The notes below the pieces were generated by a model, which did no database searches, was not told the origin of the DNA, and saw nothing but the letters and a program-made list of their open reading frames with translations. Shown one piece after another: positions 7,047 to 16,503 of a DNA stretch of 64,000 bases. The stretch covers positions 124,001 to 188,000 of the forward strand of contig NZ_JPOS01000083.1 of NCBI RefSeq assembly GCF_000759025.1. The letters run 5' to 3'. The position numbers were made by a program, and so were the translations under genes. How positions within the stretch are numbered: the first letter of the stretch is position 1; every line of letters starts with the position of its first letter. Source of the stretch: Phaeodactylibacter xiamenensis. Its GTDB lineage: Bacteria > Bacteroidota > Bacteroidia > Chitinophagales > Saprospiraceae.

Positions 7047-10000
7047 TTTTATTGTTTTTTCGGTTCCGTGCCTTCAGCAAGACATCCAGTTTGGTCAGCT
7101 TCTTCAAAAGCGAAGCCTGAGAATGCGCCTCCATGTACTCCTCTGAAAGAGAAGAGTGCGCCTCGTCGCGGATCAGATCTCTTCCTTCCATCAGTTTGGC
7201 AAAAGCGAAGTAAAGCCCCGGGATTATTAGGACCCCAAAGATGGTACCGAAGAACATTCCTCCCAGGGAGGCAGCACCAATAGTGCGGTTGCCTACCGCG
7301 CCAGCACCATGCGCAAGCACGAGTGGTATCAATCCGGCGATAAAGGCAAAAGAGGTCATGAGAATGGGGCGGAAGCGAGCTTTAGCTCCTTCCACAGCAG
7401 CATCAAAAATGGAAGCGCCTTCGTTGTGCTTCTGTACTGCAAATTCTACAATCAGTACGGCGTTTTTGCCCAACAGGCCTACGAGCATGATCATACCGAT
7501 CTGTGCGTAGACGTCATTGGCCAGCCCCATCGCTTTGAGCATAAAAAAGGTGCCAAAGATTCCAACAGGCAGGGAAAGCAGGACGGCAAGCGGAAGCACA
7601 AAGCTCTCGTACTGCGCTGCAAGGACCAGGTAGACGAAGAAAATGACCACCAGAAAGATATACAAAGCTTCATTCCCCCGGCTGGCTTCATCATAGGATA
7701 ATCCTTCCCATGCAATATCATAACCCCGGGGCAGGGTTTGCTCAGCCACTTCTGAGATGGCTTTAATGGCGTCACCTGTGGTAAATCCGGCAGAGGGCAG
7801 CCCCCTGATTGCAGCAGAGTTGTACAGGTTGTAGCGTGTGATCTCGTTGGGACCCTGGGTTTTTTTGAGCTTCATGAAAGCAGAGTAGGGGACCATTTCT
7901 CCGGCTTCATTTTTCACAAACCATTCCTCCATATCGGAGGGGTAGCGGCGGTATTCCGGTGCAGCCTGCGTGTAGACTTTGAAGAAACGCCCAAAACGGA
8001 TAAACCCCTGCTCGTAGGTACTGCCAATCAGAATATTAAGGTTTTCCATAGCAGCGCCAATAGACACGCCCTTCTGCATAGCTGCCTGATTGTCGATCTC
8101 CAGTTCATACTGCGGATAATTGGCCGCATAAAAGGTGAATAAACCAGAGAGTTCCTCCCGCTCTTTCAACGCTTTAAGGAAGTTTTGATTGATCTCATCA
8201 AACTCCTGATAATCAGTGGAGTTGGTTTTGTCCAGCAAGCGGAAGGAAAAACCCCCGGAGGAGCCAAATCCAGGTACTGCCGGTGGCTCAAAGTACTCGA
8301 TAATAGCGCCGAGGTCCTTTGTCTCCTCTTCGAGTTCCTCCATAATTTCATGGACGTTCTTGTCCCGCTTTGACCAGGGTTCTAGGTTGATAAGGCAGGT
8401 GCCGGCGTTGGAGCCCCGGCCTTCCGTCATGATTTCGTACCCAGCCAGTGAGGTTACGGATTCAATTCCGTCAACTTCTTCAGCAATAGCCTGAAGTTTA
8501 CGGGCCACCTCATTGGTTATTTCCAGTGTGGAGCCCGGAGGGGTTTGTATAATCGCATAGATAGTCCCCTGATCCTCATTGGGGACAAAGCCGGCAGGGA
8601 GGATTTTGTTTTCATAAACAATACCGGCAATGAACAGGGCCAGCACGCCAAAGGTGACCACCCGCCTGGCGACTACCTTGTTGAGCACGCGAACGTAGAA
8701 GCCTGTACCTTTGTCAAACAAACGGTTGAAGCCATTGATAAAGCGGTCAAACAGTGAATTCTTTCGCTTGCCATGGTTGTTTTTGAGGATAATGGCACAG
8801 AGGACGGGCGTTAAGGTAAGGGCCACAAGACCAGAGATTACGATAGAGCTTGCCATCGTGATGGCGAATTGCCGGTAGAAGACCCCTACCGGCCCCGTCA
8901 TAAAAACAATCGGCAGGAATACCGATGCCATAACGAGGGTGATAGCAATAATGGCGCCGGTTAGTTCCCCCATTGCTTTTTGTGTAGCCTTGTAAGGAGA
9001 GAGCGAAGGGTCTTCCTCCATTTTAGCATGCACGGCCTCCACTACCACGATGGCATCATCCACGACCACCCCAATGGCCAGGACAAGGGCAAAAAGTGTA
9101 ATGAGGTTAACGGACATGCCCGCAAGGTTGATAAAGAAGAAGGCCCCAATGAGGGAGACCGGCACAGCAAGAATAGGAATGAGGGTGGAGCGCCAGTCGC
9201 CCAGGAAAATAAATACCACAAGTGCTACCAAGAAGAAAGCATCGCGTATGGTATGTATGACCTGCTCGATAGAGGCATCCAAAAACCTGGATACATCATA
9301 GCTATACTGGTATTTGATACCGGCAGGGAACTCCTTTTCCAGTTCAGCTATTTTGGCTTTGACCTCTTCAATTACATCGCTACCGTTGCTCCCCAGTGTC
9401 TGCTTAAGTACGATGGAAGAAGAGGGCTTGCCGTCCAGGTTGGAGTAGATATCAAAAAACTCACTGCCCAGTTCTACCTCAGCAATGTTTTTAAGTTTTA
9501 TCTGCTCACCCTCTTCCGTACTTTTGACGATGATCTCTTCGTACTGTTCAGGGGTGTTGTAGCGGCCAGGGTAAGTGAGCACATATTCCAGCGATTGCGC
9601 TGCTTTGCCCGAACTGCGTCCCAGCCGGCCAGGCCGGGCAATCAGGCTTTGTTCCTCCATGGCTTTCAGGACTTCCTCTGCTGATATTTTGTAGGCGCGC
9701 ATCCGGTCGGGTTTGAGCCACACCCGCATGGCGTATTTCCGGGAGCCCAGAATATTGGCCCGGGCAATCCCTTTTATCCGCTGAAGTTCCGGGATGACCT
9801 TGGTATAGGCATAATTGTACAGGAATTTTTCGTCAATGTTGCTGCCTTTGTCGCTGTAGAGGTTGACATACAGCAACATACTGGGCTGAATAGGAGTGAT
9901 GATAACCCCTTCCCGCTGTACCAGGGGCGGCAGGTTAGGCATCACCTGGTCTACCCGTGTTTTGACACGGACTACCGCCTGATTGGGGTCGGTGCCGGGC

Positions 10001-10284
10001 TCAAATACGATGCGGATGGTCCCCTCACCAGCGCTCGTCGCATCCGAGGCGATGTACCGCATGCCTTGTACACCATTAATTGCCGTCTCCAGTGGGATAA
10101 GCGTGGACTTGGTCAGCACATCCGCACTTGACCCCGGATAGGCGACAAAGATATTGACTGTTGTAGGCGCAATAGATGGGAATTGTGAAATGGGGAGCTG
10201 GAAAATCGAGAGCAGCCCCACAAAAACTATCGTTACCGATAATACAATGGCCAATACGGGCCTCTTCAATATATTTTGAAACAT
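7036..10284 (-). CDS. RND efflux pump, AcrB/HAE1 type
   Basis: The inner-membrane proton/drug antiporter of a tripartite pump. Its 1082 residues, twelve transmembrane helices and two large periplasmic loops are those of the hydrophobe/amphiphile efflux (HAE1) family. The proton-relay aspartate pair in TM4 is present (AIGVVVDDAIVVVE), as are GxxxGGLVALTLTPVLCA-like TM6 and the C-terminal LLGKNAVLIVEFA. The C-terminus extends about 40 residues beyond TM12 as a charged tail. It sits between the membrane-fusion lipoprotein (27-bp gap) and the outer-membrane channel (11-bp overlap). The heavy-metal (CzcA) subfamily is less likely because the sequence follows AcrB/MexB motifs. Confidence 0.95.
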   Translation of the reverse strand: MFQNILKRPVLAIVLSVTIVFVGLLSIFQLPISQFPSIAPTTVNIFVAYPGSSADVLTKSTLIPLETAINGVQGMRYIASDATSAGEGTIRIVFEPGTDPNQAVVRVKTRVDQVMPNLPPLVQREGVIITPIQPSMLLYVNLYSDKGSNIDEKFLYNYAYTKVIPELQRIKGIARANILGSRKYAMRVWLKPDRMRAYKISAEEVLKAMEEQSLIARPGRLGRSSGKAAQSLEYVLTYPGRYNTPEQYEEIIVKSTEEGEQIKLKNIAEVELGSEFFDIYSNLDGKPSSSIVLKQTLGSNGSDVIEEVKAKIAELEKEFPAGIKYQYSYDVSRFLDASIEQVIHTIRDAFFLVALVVFIFLGDWRSTLIPILAVPVSLIGAFFFINLAGMSVNLITLFALVLAIGVVVDDAIVVVEAVHAKMEEDPSLSPYKATQKAMGELTGAIIAITLVMASVFLPIVFMTGPVGVFYRQFAITMASSIVISGLVALTLTPVLCAIILKNNHGKRKNSLFDRFINGFNRLFDKGTGFYVRVLNKVVARRVVTFGVLALFIAGIVYENKILPAGFVPNEDQGTIYAIIQTPPGSTLEITNEVARKLQAIAEEVDGIESVTSLAGYEIMTEGRGSNAGTCLINLEPWSKRDKNVHEIMEELEEETKDLGAIIEYFEPPAVPGFGSSGGFSFRLLDKTNSTDYQEFDEINQNFLKALKEREELSGLFTFYAANYPQYELEIDNQAAMQKGVSIGAAMENLNILIGSTYEQGFIRFGRFFKVYTQAAPEYRRYPSDMEEWFVKNEAGEMVPYSAFMKLKKTQGPNEITRYNLYNSAAIRGLPSAGFTTGDAIKAISEVAEQTLPRGYDIAWEGLSYDEASRGNEALYIFLVVIFFVYLVLAAQYESFVLPLAVLLSLPVGIFGTFFMLKAMGLANDVYAQIGMIMLVGLLGKNAVLIVEFAVQKHNEGASIFDAAVEGAKARFRPILMTSFAFIAGLIPLVLAHGAGAVGNRTIGAASLGGMFFGTIFGVLIIPGLYFAFAKLMEGRDLIRDEAHSSLSEEYMEAHSQASLLKKLTKLDVLLKARNRKNNKNDN

Positions 10285-10311
10285 GGTTGTATACTTTTGA
10301 CCTCAGTTTAT

Positions 10312-11400
10312 TTACTCCGCGTGCAGCTCCAGTTCAGCAAATACCTTTGCAGCAGCTTTCTTTTCGTACTCGATATGGTCACCGTTCTGCACTTTCCGCA
10401 ACCCTTCAATAAGGATCTGATCGTCCAGGCTCAGGCCATCTTTCACGACATAAAGGTGATTTAATTCCGCACCGACCTTGATTTCCTGTGAGCTGACATG
10501 ACCATCCTGACTGACCAGGAAGACATACTTTTTATCCAGAATTTCAAAGGCGGCTTTCTGCGGGATAATAACGACTTCACTGAGCTCCACCGGCCACAGG
10601 ATATTTCCGGTTTGCCCGTGCCGCAGCAATCTGTCCGGATTTTGGAAGGTCGCCCGGAATGGGATAGTGCCGGTTGCATTATTGAAGTCAGATTCAATCG
10701 CGGTAACCATGCCTTCGTGTTCGAACAGTTCGTTGTTGGCCAGTTTCAGTTTTAGTGAAGTGGGAGTGGAGGATTTGACCTGCTTCATATAATCGAGGTA
10801 GGTTGCTTCGGGAACGTTGAAGTAGACCCACATTTTGCTGTTGTCAGAAAGTGTAGTCAGCAATTCACCTTCATCCAGCAAACTGCCCAGGCGCACATCT
10901 TCAAACTGCCCGATAATGCCGCTAAAGGGCGCACGAACCTCGGTAAAGTTGAGGTGAGCCTGCATAAGAGCGGAGTCAGCCCGGGCTCTTTGAAGATTGG
11001 CGTTTGCCAGCGCCAATTCATTTTTAGAAACGATATTGCTATCGGCCAGCACCTTTGTATTTTGAAACTCAATGGCTGCCCTTCCAACTTCTGCCTGCGC
11101 CTTTTGCATCTCGGCCTGATAAATGGTGGGCTGAATCTGAAAGAGCAGTTGTCCCTTTTGCACGTACTGTCCTTCATCAACTAGGATTTTCTGAAGGTAC
11201 CCCTTCTCCAGGGCCCGGAGTTCTATATGCTGATAAGCATGAATCTGGCTGACGTAGTTTTTGTAGTAGAGGGTGTCCTTTATCATAGGGTTAGTCACTT
11301 CGAGTGTCCCTATCTCGTGTTTCTTATGCGTTTCATGTTCACAGCTGCTTAGGGCTATTACCGTAACAAGCAGGCACAGGAAAACAATCTTTGTATTCAT
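10312..11400 (-). CDS. RND efflux membrane-fusion lipoprotein
   Basis: The periplasmic adaptor (AcrA/MexA type) that joins the pump to the outer-membrane channel. I start it at ATG 11400, giving a clean lipoprotein signal with C20 (IALSSC); an upstream extension to 11478 would destroy the signal. The order of domains is typical: membrane-proximal strand (YVSQIHAYQHIELRALEKGYLQ), lipoyl half (DEGQYVQKGQLLFQI), alpha-hairpin (about 85-150), second lipoyl half (VRAPFSGIIGQ) and the beta-barrel domain. It is the first gene of the efflux operon; a perfect 21-bp palindrome lies about 135 bases upstream. Confidence 0.92.
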   Translation of the reverse strand: MNTKIVFLCLLVTVIALSSCEHETHKKHEIGTLEVTNPMIKDTLYYKNYVSQIHAYQHIELRALEKGYLQKILVDEGQYVQKGQLLFQIQPTIYQAEMQKAQAEVGRAAIEFQNTKVLADSNIVSKNELALANANLQRARADSALMQAHLNFTEVRAPFSGIIGQFEDVRLGSLLDEGELLTTLSDNSKMWVYFNVPEATYLDYMKQVKSSTPTSLKLKLANNELFEHEGMVTAIESDFNNATGTIPFRATFQNPDRLLRHGQTGNILWPVELSEVVIIPQKAAFEILDKKYVFLVSQDGHVSSQEIKVGAELNHLYVVKDGLSLDDQILIEGLRKVQNGDHIEYEKKAAAKVFAELELHAE

Positions 11401-11534
11401 GATTTTCAAACTTATAATTGTGGAAATACATCGCCACCCGCATCTTCCATCCGGAGGGCGGCTCAATTTTCTAAGCAAAAGCGGGTATGTTGACTACAGC
11501 GACAGATCGATAGCAGGTACGCCTGTCTGTTTCC

Positions 11535-11555
11535 ATTTCAAACAATGTTTGAAAT
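11535..11555. promoter_or_regulatory. Perfect 21-bp palindrome, probable repressor operator
   Basis: Ten-base arms ATTTCAAACA and TGTTTGAAAT flank one central A. A perfect 21-bp dyad is far beyond chance for this position, 135 bases upstream of the efflux operon. The size and A/T-rich arms are those of a TetR-family operator, the usual regulators of such pumps, but no regulator gene is adjacent. Confidence 0.6.
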
Positions 11556-11655
11556 AGACCATAAAAGATCCTGGCTTAATGGGCCAATGCACGCATCAAA
11601 CCATACCGGAGCCTTGGGAGCACCTGCACAATGTGGGCCATAGCCGTTGATCGGC

Positions 11656-12009
11656 CTAATTTCGAAATACCTGAAATAGAATGAAAAGGGGAGTGGAGAG
11701 GGAAAAAGCTAAGGTGCTTTCGGAGAGCAATAAATTGGTGAACGCTGATGAAGGTTCACGTTTGCTCAGAGAGAAGATAGCGCAATCAGCGACATCGCCG
11801 GTATGCGTTTCTTCGTCTTTTTCCTCTACAGACTCCGAAAAGAAGGGAACTACAGCGAGCCAATCGGAGGCAGAAGCTGTAGCTGCATATTCATCGTCTG
11901 CCGAGGCGGCAATCTGTATTCCTGCAACTGTGGCAACAGGCTTGGTGTCTGCCCCAAGAGACTGGGACAGGCTAAGCAAGACCAGGAAACAAAAATGAAA
12001 CAGATTCAT
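11656..12009 (-). CDS. Small secreted protein of unknown function
   Basis: A 117-residue frame begins with a convincing signal peptide (MNLFHFCFLVLLSLSQSLGA) followed by a mature region rich in Ala, Ser and acidic residues, with one cysteine (DVADCAIFSLS). It lies upstream of the efflux operon in the same direction, with the palindromic operator between, so it is probably transcribed separately. I recognise no domain. The low-complexity composition makes an artefact possible, but the signal peptide argues for a real gene. Confidence 0.45.
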   Translation of the reverse strand: MNLFHFCFLVLLSLSQSLGADTKPVATVAGIQIAASADDEYAATASASDWLAVVPFFSESVEEKDEETHTGDVADCAIFSLSKREPSSAFTNLLLSESTLAFSLSTPLFILFQVFRN

Positions 12010-12108
12010 TTGAAATGTTTTAACGCGACAAAGCTAGATCAATTTGTGACAAAAAACAATTCGATTATTGAGTTTTTTACCTTTTTGCCCAAAATCACGC
12101 CATCCTTT

Positions 12109-12264
12109 AGACTATGTTTGGAGCGGATTCGTCATGAAAATCAAGGAATTGTGGTTCTGGCTAAATCTTTTTTGGCGCGTTTGGCGGGCCAAATAAGCTA
12201 AAAAAGATGACGCCAGGTTCATAATTCCTTGGTTTGCAATAGTATCAAGCTCCAAACATAGTCT
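12109..12264. repeat. 156-bp imperfect palindromic element (hairpin/MITE-like)
   Basis: The outer 16 bases AGACTATGTTTGGAGC (12109-12124) return inverted at 12249-12264, and pairing continues inward through AAGGAATT and ATCTTTTTT blocks almost to the centre, with a few mismatches and one-base gaps. The whole element could fold as one long hairpin of about 75 pairs. It lies in the 12010-12346 gap between divergent genes; I see nothing else in that gap. It resembles the 33755-33918 element in size and plan. Confidence 0.75.
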
Positions 12265-12346
12265 TAGTCGCCTTTTGCGCTCCATGTGATTCATTTCACT
12301 TAACCTTAAGGCTGTTTTCCTTTGCTTTGTCAAAAAGCAATTAGAC

Positions 12347-12904
12347 ATGACGGTAACACGAATTATGCTTGCAGTAGCAGTAGCTGTTCTGCTTGCCCAA
12401 AACGTTCAGGCACAGCACCATGAAGCCAATACGGCGCTCCATACCGAGCCCAGGGCCTATTCTGATGAGCCCCATTTCCGGTTTGCCTCATTTATCAGCC
12501 ATACTTTTATTCCGGGCCTTTCAGATGGCGGCAGGATTGCCATTCCTTCCTACGGTGTGGATTTGGAGTATTGGTTCAATAACCGTTGGGGAGTAGGCTT
12601 ACACAACGATATTGAACTGGAGACTTTCATCGTGGAACGGGAAAACAATGAGTTCACAGAGCGCCGTTTTCCAATTGTGACAACTTTAGATTTGTTGTAT
12701 CACCTTAATTCCGGGATTGTTTTTGTTATCGGCCCGGGATTGGAGTTTGACATTACCGAACAGTTTATGTTATTCCGGATCGGTGTGGAATACGAACTGG
12801 AGCTCGAGCACCACTGGGACCTGTATCCTACTATATTCTACGATATGCGAGCTGACGCTTTTACCACCTTCACGTTTGGCTTAGGCGTAGGAAAACGATT
12901 CTAA
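12347..12904 (+). CDS. Outer-membrane beta-barrel protein
   Basis: A 185-residue secreted protein with a signal peptide ending near VQAQ. The mature part alternates hydrophobic and polar residues in strand-like runs (YGVDLEYWFNN, GVGLHNDIELE, FRIGVEYELELE, TTFTFGLGVGKRF) and ends in Phe after an aromatic-rich strand, the signature of a BAM-inserted barrel. About eight strands fit the length. The specific function is unknown. It is upstream of a SulP anion transporter in the same direction, but a gap of more than 100 bases and a possible weak terminator separate them. Confidence 0.7.
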   Translation: MTVTRIMLAVAVAVLLAQNVQAQHHEANTALHTEPRAYSDEPHFRFASFISHTFIPGLSDGGRIAIPSYGVDLEYWFNNRWGVGLHNDIELETFIVERENNEFTERRFPIVTTLDLLYHLNSGIVFVIGPGLEFDITEQFMLFRIGVEYELELEHHWDLYPTIFYDMRADAFTTFTFGLGVGKRF

Positions 12905-13061
12905 AAAAGGAGCAGAGGCAAGATGCCCCGCTTTTAAGCTTAGAAAAGCAATTAGGCAGCGATTTTTTCGTGGCATTTGGTCTTTCTGGTGCAATGGTCT
13001 ACTTTTACCGTTGCATATTGAAGTGCAGGAACTGCCATCAATAAAAACACTTCAGACCAGC

Positions 13062-14711
13062 ATGCCATTCAGACCTTTGTTTAGAAAACGGCCGCCTGCC
13101 CCTTCTCTTAAAGGTGACCTATCGGGAGCATTCCTGGCTGCCATCATCGCATTGCCTATGGCACTGGCCTTCGGTGTGCAGTCCGGGCTTGGTCCGGAAG
13201 CAGGCTTGTACACCGCCATTATCCTGGCTATTGTTGCCGGTATTTTTGGAGGCACGAACACGCTGATCTCCGATCCGACCGGTCCTATGACTGTGGTGGC
13301 TGCCACAGTGGTTACTACCGGCCTGGTGCAATCCGGTGGCGATTTGAGCAACGCTGTACCGCTCATTATTGCGACTTTTCTCCTTGCTGCCCTGCTGGAG
13401 TTGCTGTTTGGTATTTTCGATTTTGGCCGCTTTGTGAAGTTCATGCCTTATCCGGTCTTATCGGGGTTTATGGCGGGTATCGGGTTGATCATCATTGCGG
13501 CGCAGATCTTCCCCATCCTTGGCCTGGACAACCCGGGCGGATTTTTAACTATTATGACCAGTCTGGGTGGGGTAGAGATGGTGAATACACAGGCCATTGG
13601 GCTGGGCCTGCTTTCCATCGCTATCGTTTACCTTTTTCCCAAGCTTACCCGGCGGGTACCTTCCATACTGGTGTCGCTTATTGCCTGTACGGCTTTGGCA
13701 TTGAGTTTCAACCTGGATGTGCCGGTGATTGGCGAAATTCCAACGCAACTGCCCGCTCTTCAACTCAACCGGCTGCTGGAACTGGAAGTTGGAGACCTGC
13801 AGTACATCATCACGCCGGCGGTCATGCTGGGTGGGCTGGGCGTCATTGACTCCCTGCTGACTTCAGTGGTCGCGGACAACCTGACCAAAACCAAGCACAA
13901 CAGCCGCTGGACAATAATCGGGCAGGGGGCAGGCAATTTCCTGTCTGCTGCATTCGGAGGACTGCCTGGGGCTGGCGCCACAATGGGCACAGTCACCAAT
14001 ATTAATGCCGGTGCCCAAACCAAGCGATCGGGCCTGCTGAAGGGTGTCATCTTGCTGTTGATTGTGCTGACGACCGCGGATTATGTGCAGTACATCCCAA
14101 TGAGTGTGCTGGGGGGCATTTTAGTCACCGTTGGAGCGAGTATCATTGACACCAAGGGAATCAAAATGTTCTTCCGGATCCCAAAATCGGATGCAGCGAC
14201 CTGGGCCATTGTCCTTCTCGTGACCCTCTTCGATAACCTGCTCAATGCCGTTGCAATCGGATTTGTGGCATCCTCTATATTTTTCATGAATAAAATGAGC
14301 AGGTCCCTGACGTCCTCGCAGGAGTCAAAGACCCTTCAGGATTTCATGGGGGAGAGCCAGGCTATTCCGGGAGAACTTGCAGAGCGGGTCTACGTTCAAT
14401 CCTTTGACGGCCCAATGTTTTTTGGATTTGCGAACCGGTACCGCGAGCACTGCCACGACATCAAAGGCGTGGATGCGGTCATCATCCGGATGGAAAGGGT
14501 GCCATTTATGGATCAAAGCGGGATGGTCACACTGGAAGATGTCATCACCGATTGGCAAAAGCGGGGGATTACTGTTTACATTACTGGGGCCAATGACCTG
14601 ATCCGGGATTCCTTTGAAAAGGTAACACATTTGTCTCAGATACTGAACGACGATAAGTATTACAAAAATTTTGAGGAGTTTGTCGAGGCGTTTAAAGTGA
14701 AGGGTTTGTAA
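13062..14711 (+). CDS. SulP-family inorganic anion transporter with STAS domain
   Basis: A membrane transporter of the SLC26/SulP family, which moves sulfate, bicarbonate or related anions with Na+ or H+. The N-terminal part holds ten to twelve helices, with the family motifs GAFLAAIIALPMALAFG and the SDPTGPMTVV loop, and SAAFGGLPGAGATMGT in the second repeat. A cytoplasmic STAS domain occupies roughly the last 120 residues (VYVQSFDGPMFFGFANRY to MDQSGMVTLED). I start at ATG 13062; TTG 13011 would add 17 residues. The substrate is undetermined; bicarbonate is plausible for a marine organism but this is inference. Confidence 0.9.
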   Translation: MPFRPLFRKRPPAPSLKGDLSGAFLAAIIALPMALAFGVQSGLGPEAGLYTAIILAIVAGIFGGTNTLISDPTGPMTVVAATVVTTGLVQSGGDLSNAVPLIIATFLLAALLELLFGIFDFGRFVKFMPYPVLSGFMAGIGLIIIAAQIFPILGLDNPGGFLTIMTSLGGVEMVNTQAIGLGLLSIAIVYLFPKLTRRVPSILVSLIACTALALSFNLDVPVIGEIPTQLPALQLNRLLELEVGDLQYIITPAVMLGGLGVIDSLLTSVVADNLTKTKHNSRWTIIGQGAGNFLSAAFGGLPGAGATMGTVTNINAGAQTKRSGLLKGVILLLIVLTTADYVQYIPMSVLGGILVTVGASIIDTKGIKMFFRIPKSDAATWAIVLLVTLFDNLLNAVAIGFVASSIFFMNKMSRSLTSSQESKTLQDFMGESQAIPGELAERVYVQSFDGPMFFGFANRYREHCHDIKGVDAVIIRMERVPFMDQSGMVTLEDVITDWQKRGITVYITGANDLIRDSFEKVTHLSQILNDDKYYKNFEEFVEAFKVKGL

Positions 14712-14971
14712 ACCGACTTGGTAAAGGATACCCCTTTCTAGTTTCACTCAGGACAAGTAGATAGTGACCAACTAATTGATAGGCGATTGAAATATAACAA
14801 CAGAATTTTTCATACGGACTTTTTGCGCAGTGGCAATAAAAACACTACCTTACGGTTTAGAAACTTTGAGACCTACCCCTCATGGCATCTATACTTCTGT
14901 ACTATATTTTTTTGCCTTTATTTCTTTTCAGCCCAGATCTTAAAAAAAACACTATAGAGATAAGCTAAAAA

Positions 14972-16483
14972 ATGGAACCTCTTAATCATAAAAGAATTGT
15001 AGCTGGCAGATATGTCCTTCGCAGACAGCTGGGCCGCGGTGGTTTCTCAGAGGTGTGGCTGGCAGATGATACCCGGTCAAATGGTGGGCATAATAGAGAA
15101 GTCGCTATTAAGTTTTATCAGCCAACCCCCGAATTTTCAGATCTGTATAACAAGGTTCTCCGTAACGAATACAGGATACTTTCCCAGATTAACCACCCTC
15201 ATCTGGTAAGTGCTCTGGATATGAACCTTTCTCACAAACCACGCTATGTTGTATTGCAGTACATCCGCAATGGCAGCTTGTCAGAAATGCTCAGAGGGCA
15301 GCACAGCTTGGGAGAAGCTGAGATTGCCCGATTCCTGCAACAAATCGGAAGCGCGCTCCAAGCCCTGCACAAGAATGGAAACATACACGGGGATTTGAAG
15401 CCTGAGAACATTCTCTTAGATGAAAGACACTCTTTTTATTTGTGCGATTTGGGAGTTTATGATAAAAGCGATTCAAGGGCTCAGCTTTTGGCAGAGTCGC
15501 CTGTGCATCAGTCTCCGGAGCATAAAGATGGAAAGGAGCTAAGCCCAGCATCCGATATTTTTTCTATCGGAGTCATTTTATATGAAATGTGCCAAGGTTT
15601 TTGGGAAGAACGTTCTATCCCTGCCCACCAGTTGGTAAAGTTGGGACTTGAGATGCCAAAGATAGACTCCAATCGTTACACCAACCGGCTTCAACAAATT
15701 ATTGACTATTGCTGGGATGCTGATCCGAACAAGCGGATTACTGCAACAAATCTGGTCGAATATGGCAACTTTTGGGGCCAATCCGGGCACTGGCCAGCTA
15801 TTGGCAACAGCCGTTACACGATACCTAAAACGGAACCACAGCCGGAACCGGCGCCTAGTCCCTCGCCGCAGCCACCAAGGTGGCAACAGGAAGAAAAGGA
15901 ACCGCCTGGAGCCGAACCTCCCGGAAAAACTGTTCGAGGCAAACGCAAAGCATCGGTGGTGCGGATGAGAAGCTATATGATAGGGATCTTCTTCATTGCA
16001 CTTCTGTCGTCTGGTGGGTATGCCTTTAAAACCCATCAGGAAAGCACTCATGAGTCATTGCTTGAGCAGGCCTATCAGGCAAAGGAAGCAAATATGTATT
16101 CTACTGCTTACACTATAGCGAAGAAAGCCGCTACGTCGGTACCCCCATGGCGATCTGATATAAGGGGTGAAGAATTAAAGGAACGTTTGTTTCAAAAGGC
16201 ACTACAGCTTAAACAAGAAAAGGAATTACTCCACGACAGCGATAAGTTTGAGTTAGCTTTGACAAAGTTAGACACTATGAAGTTCTTCGCCCCTGCTTTA
16301 TTTAAACCAGAAGATCTTGACCGGCAGGAGCGAGTCATTAAAGCGGATATGTATAAACACCTTGCTAACCGCGATGTAAAAAACAGAGATTATGCAAGTG
16401 CTGAAAGCAATTTTAAAGAATCGTTGAAGTTTGTGGAAGACCCCGAGGTCCGAAAGGCACTAGAAGATTTGAAAGCGCATTAA
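14972..16483 (+). CDS. Transmembrane Ser/Thr protein kinase with C-terminal helical domain
   Basis: A Hanks-type kinase of 503 residues. The kinase domain (about 10-275) has the glycine loop LGRGGFSEVW (20-29), the ATP lysine K47 (VAIKFY), catalytic D141 in HGDLKPEN and a metal motif changed to DLG (159-161). Because it lacks the HRD arginine, activation-loop phosphorylation may not be required. A SGHWP motif follows the kinase domain and recurs in the kinase at 24165. After a proline-rich linker comes one transmembrane helix (about 334-352) and a helical, tetratricopeptide-like region. It is followed after 20 bases by a PKD/T9SS protein, suggesting a kinase paired with a surface partner. Confidence 0.9.
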   Translation: MEPLNHKRIVAGRYVLRRQLGRGGFSEVWLADDTRSNGGHNREVAIKFYQPTPEFSDLYNKVLRNEYRILSQINHPHLVSALDMNLSHKPRYVVLQYIRNGSLSEMLRGQHSLGEAEIARFLQQIGSALQALHKNGNIHGDLKPENILLDERHSFYLCDLGVYDKSDSRAQLLAESPVHQSPEHKDGKELSPASDIFSIGVILYEMCQGFWEERSIPAHQLVKLGLEMPKIDSNRYTNRLQQIIDYCWDADPNKRITATNLVEYGNFWGQSGHWPAIGNSRYTIPKTEPQPEPAPSPSPQPPRWQQEEKEPPGAEPPGKTVRGKRKASVVRMRSYMIGIFFIALLSSGGYAFKTHQESTHESLLEQAYQAKEANMYSTAYTIAKKAATSVPPWRSDIRGEELKERLFQKALQLKQEKELLHDSDKFELALTKLDTMKFFAPALFKPEDLDRQERVIKADMYKHLANRDVKNRDYASAESNFKESLKFVEDPEVRKALEDLKAH

Positions 16484-16503
16484 GATCAGAAACACCTATT
16501 TCA

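Noticed and set aside
11681-11998. 105-codon plus-strand frame
   Set aside because: It is antisense to the signal-peptide protein at 11656-12009 and has an unlikely Ser/Ala-rich composition; the minus-strand reading is better supported.
12905-12940. Weak hairpin after the outer-membrane barrel gene
   Set aside because: Only short interrupted pairing before a short T run; not strong enough to call a terminator.
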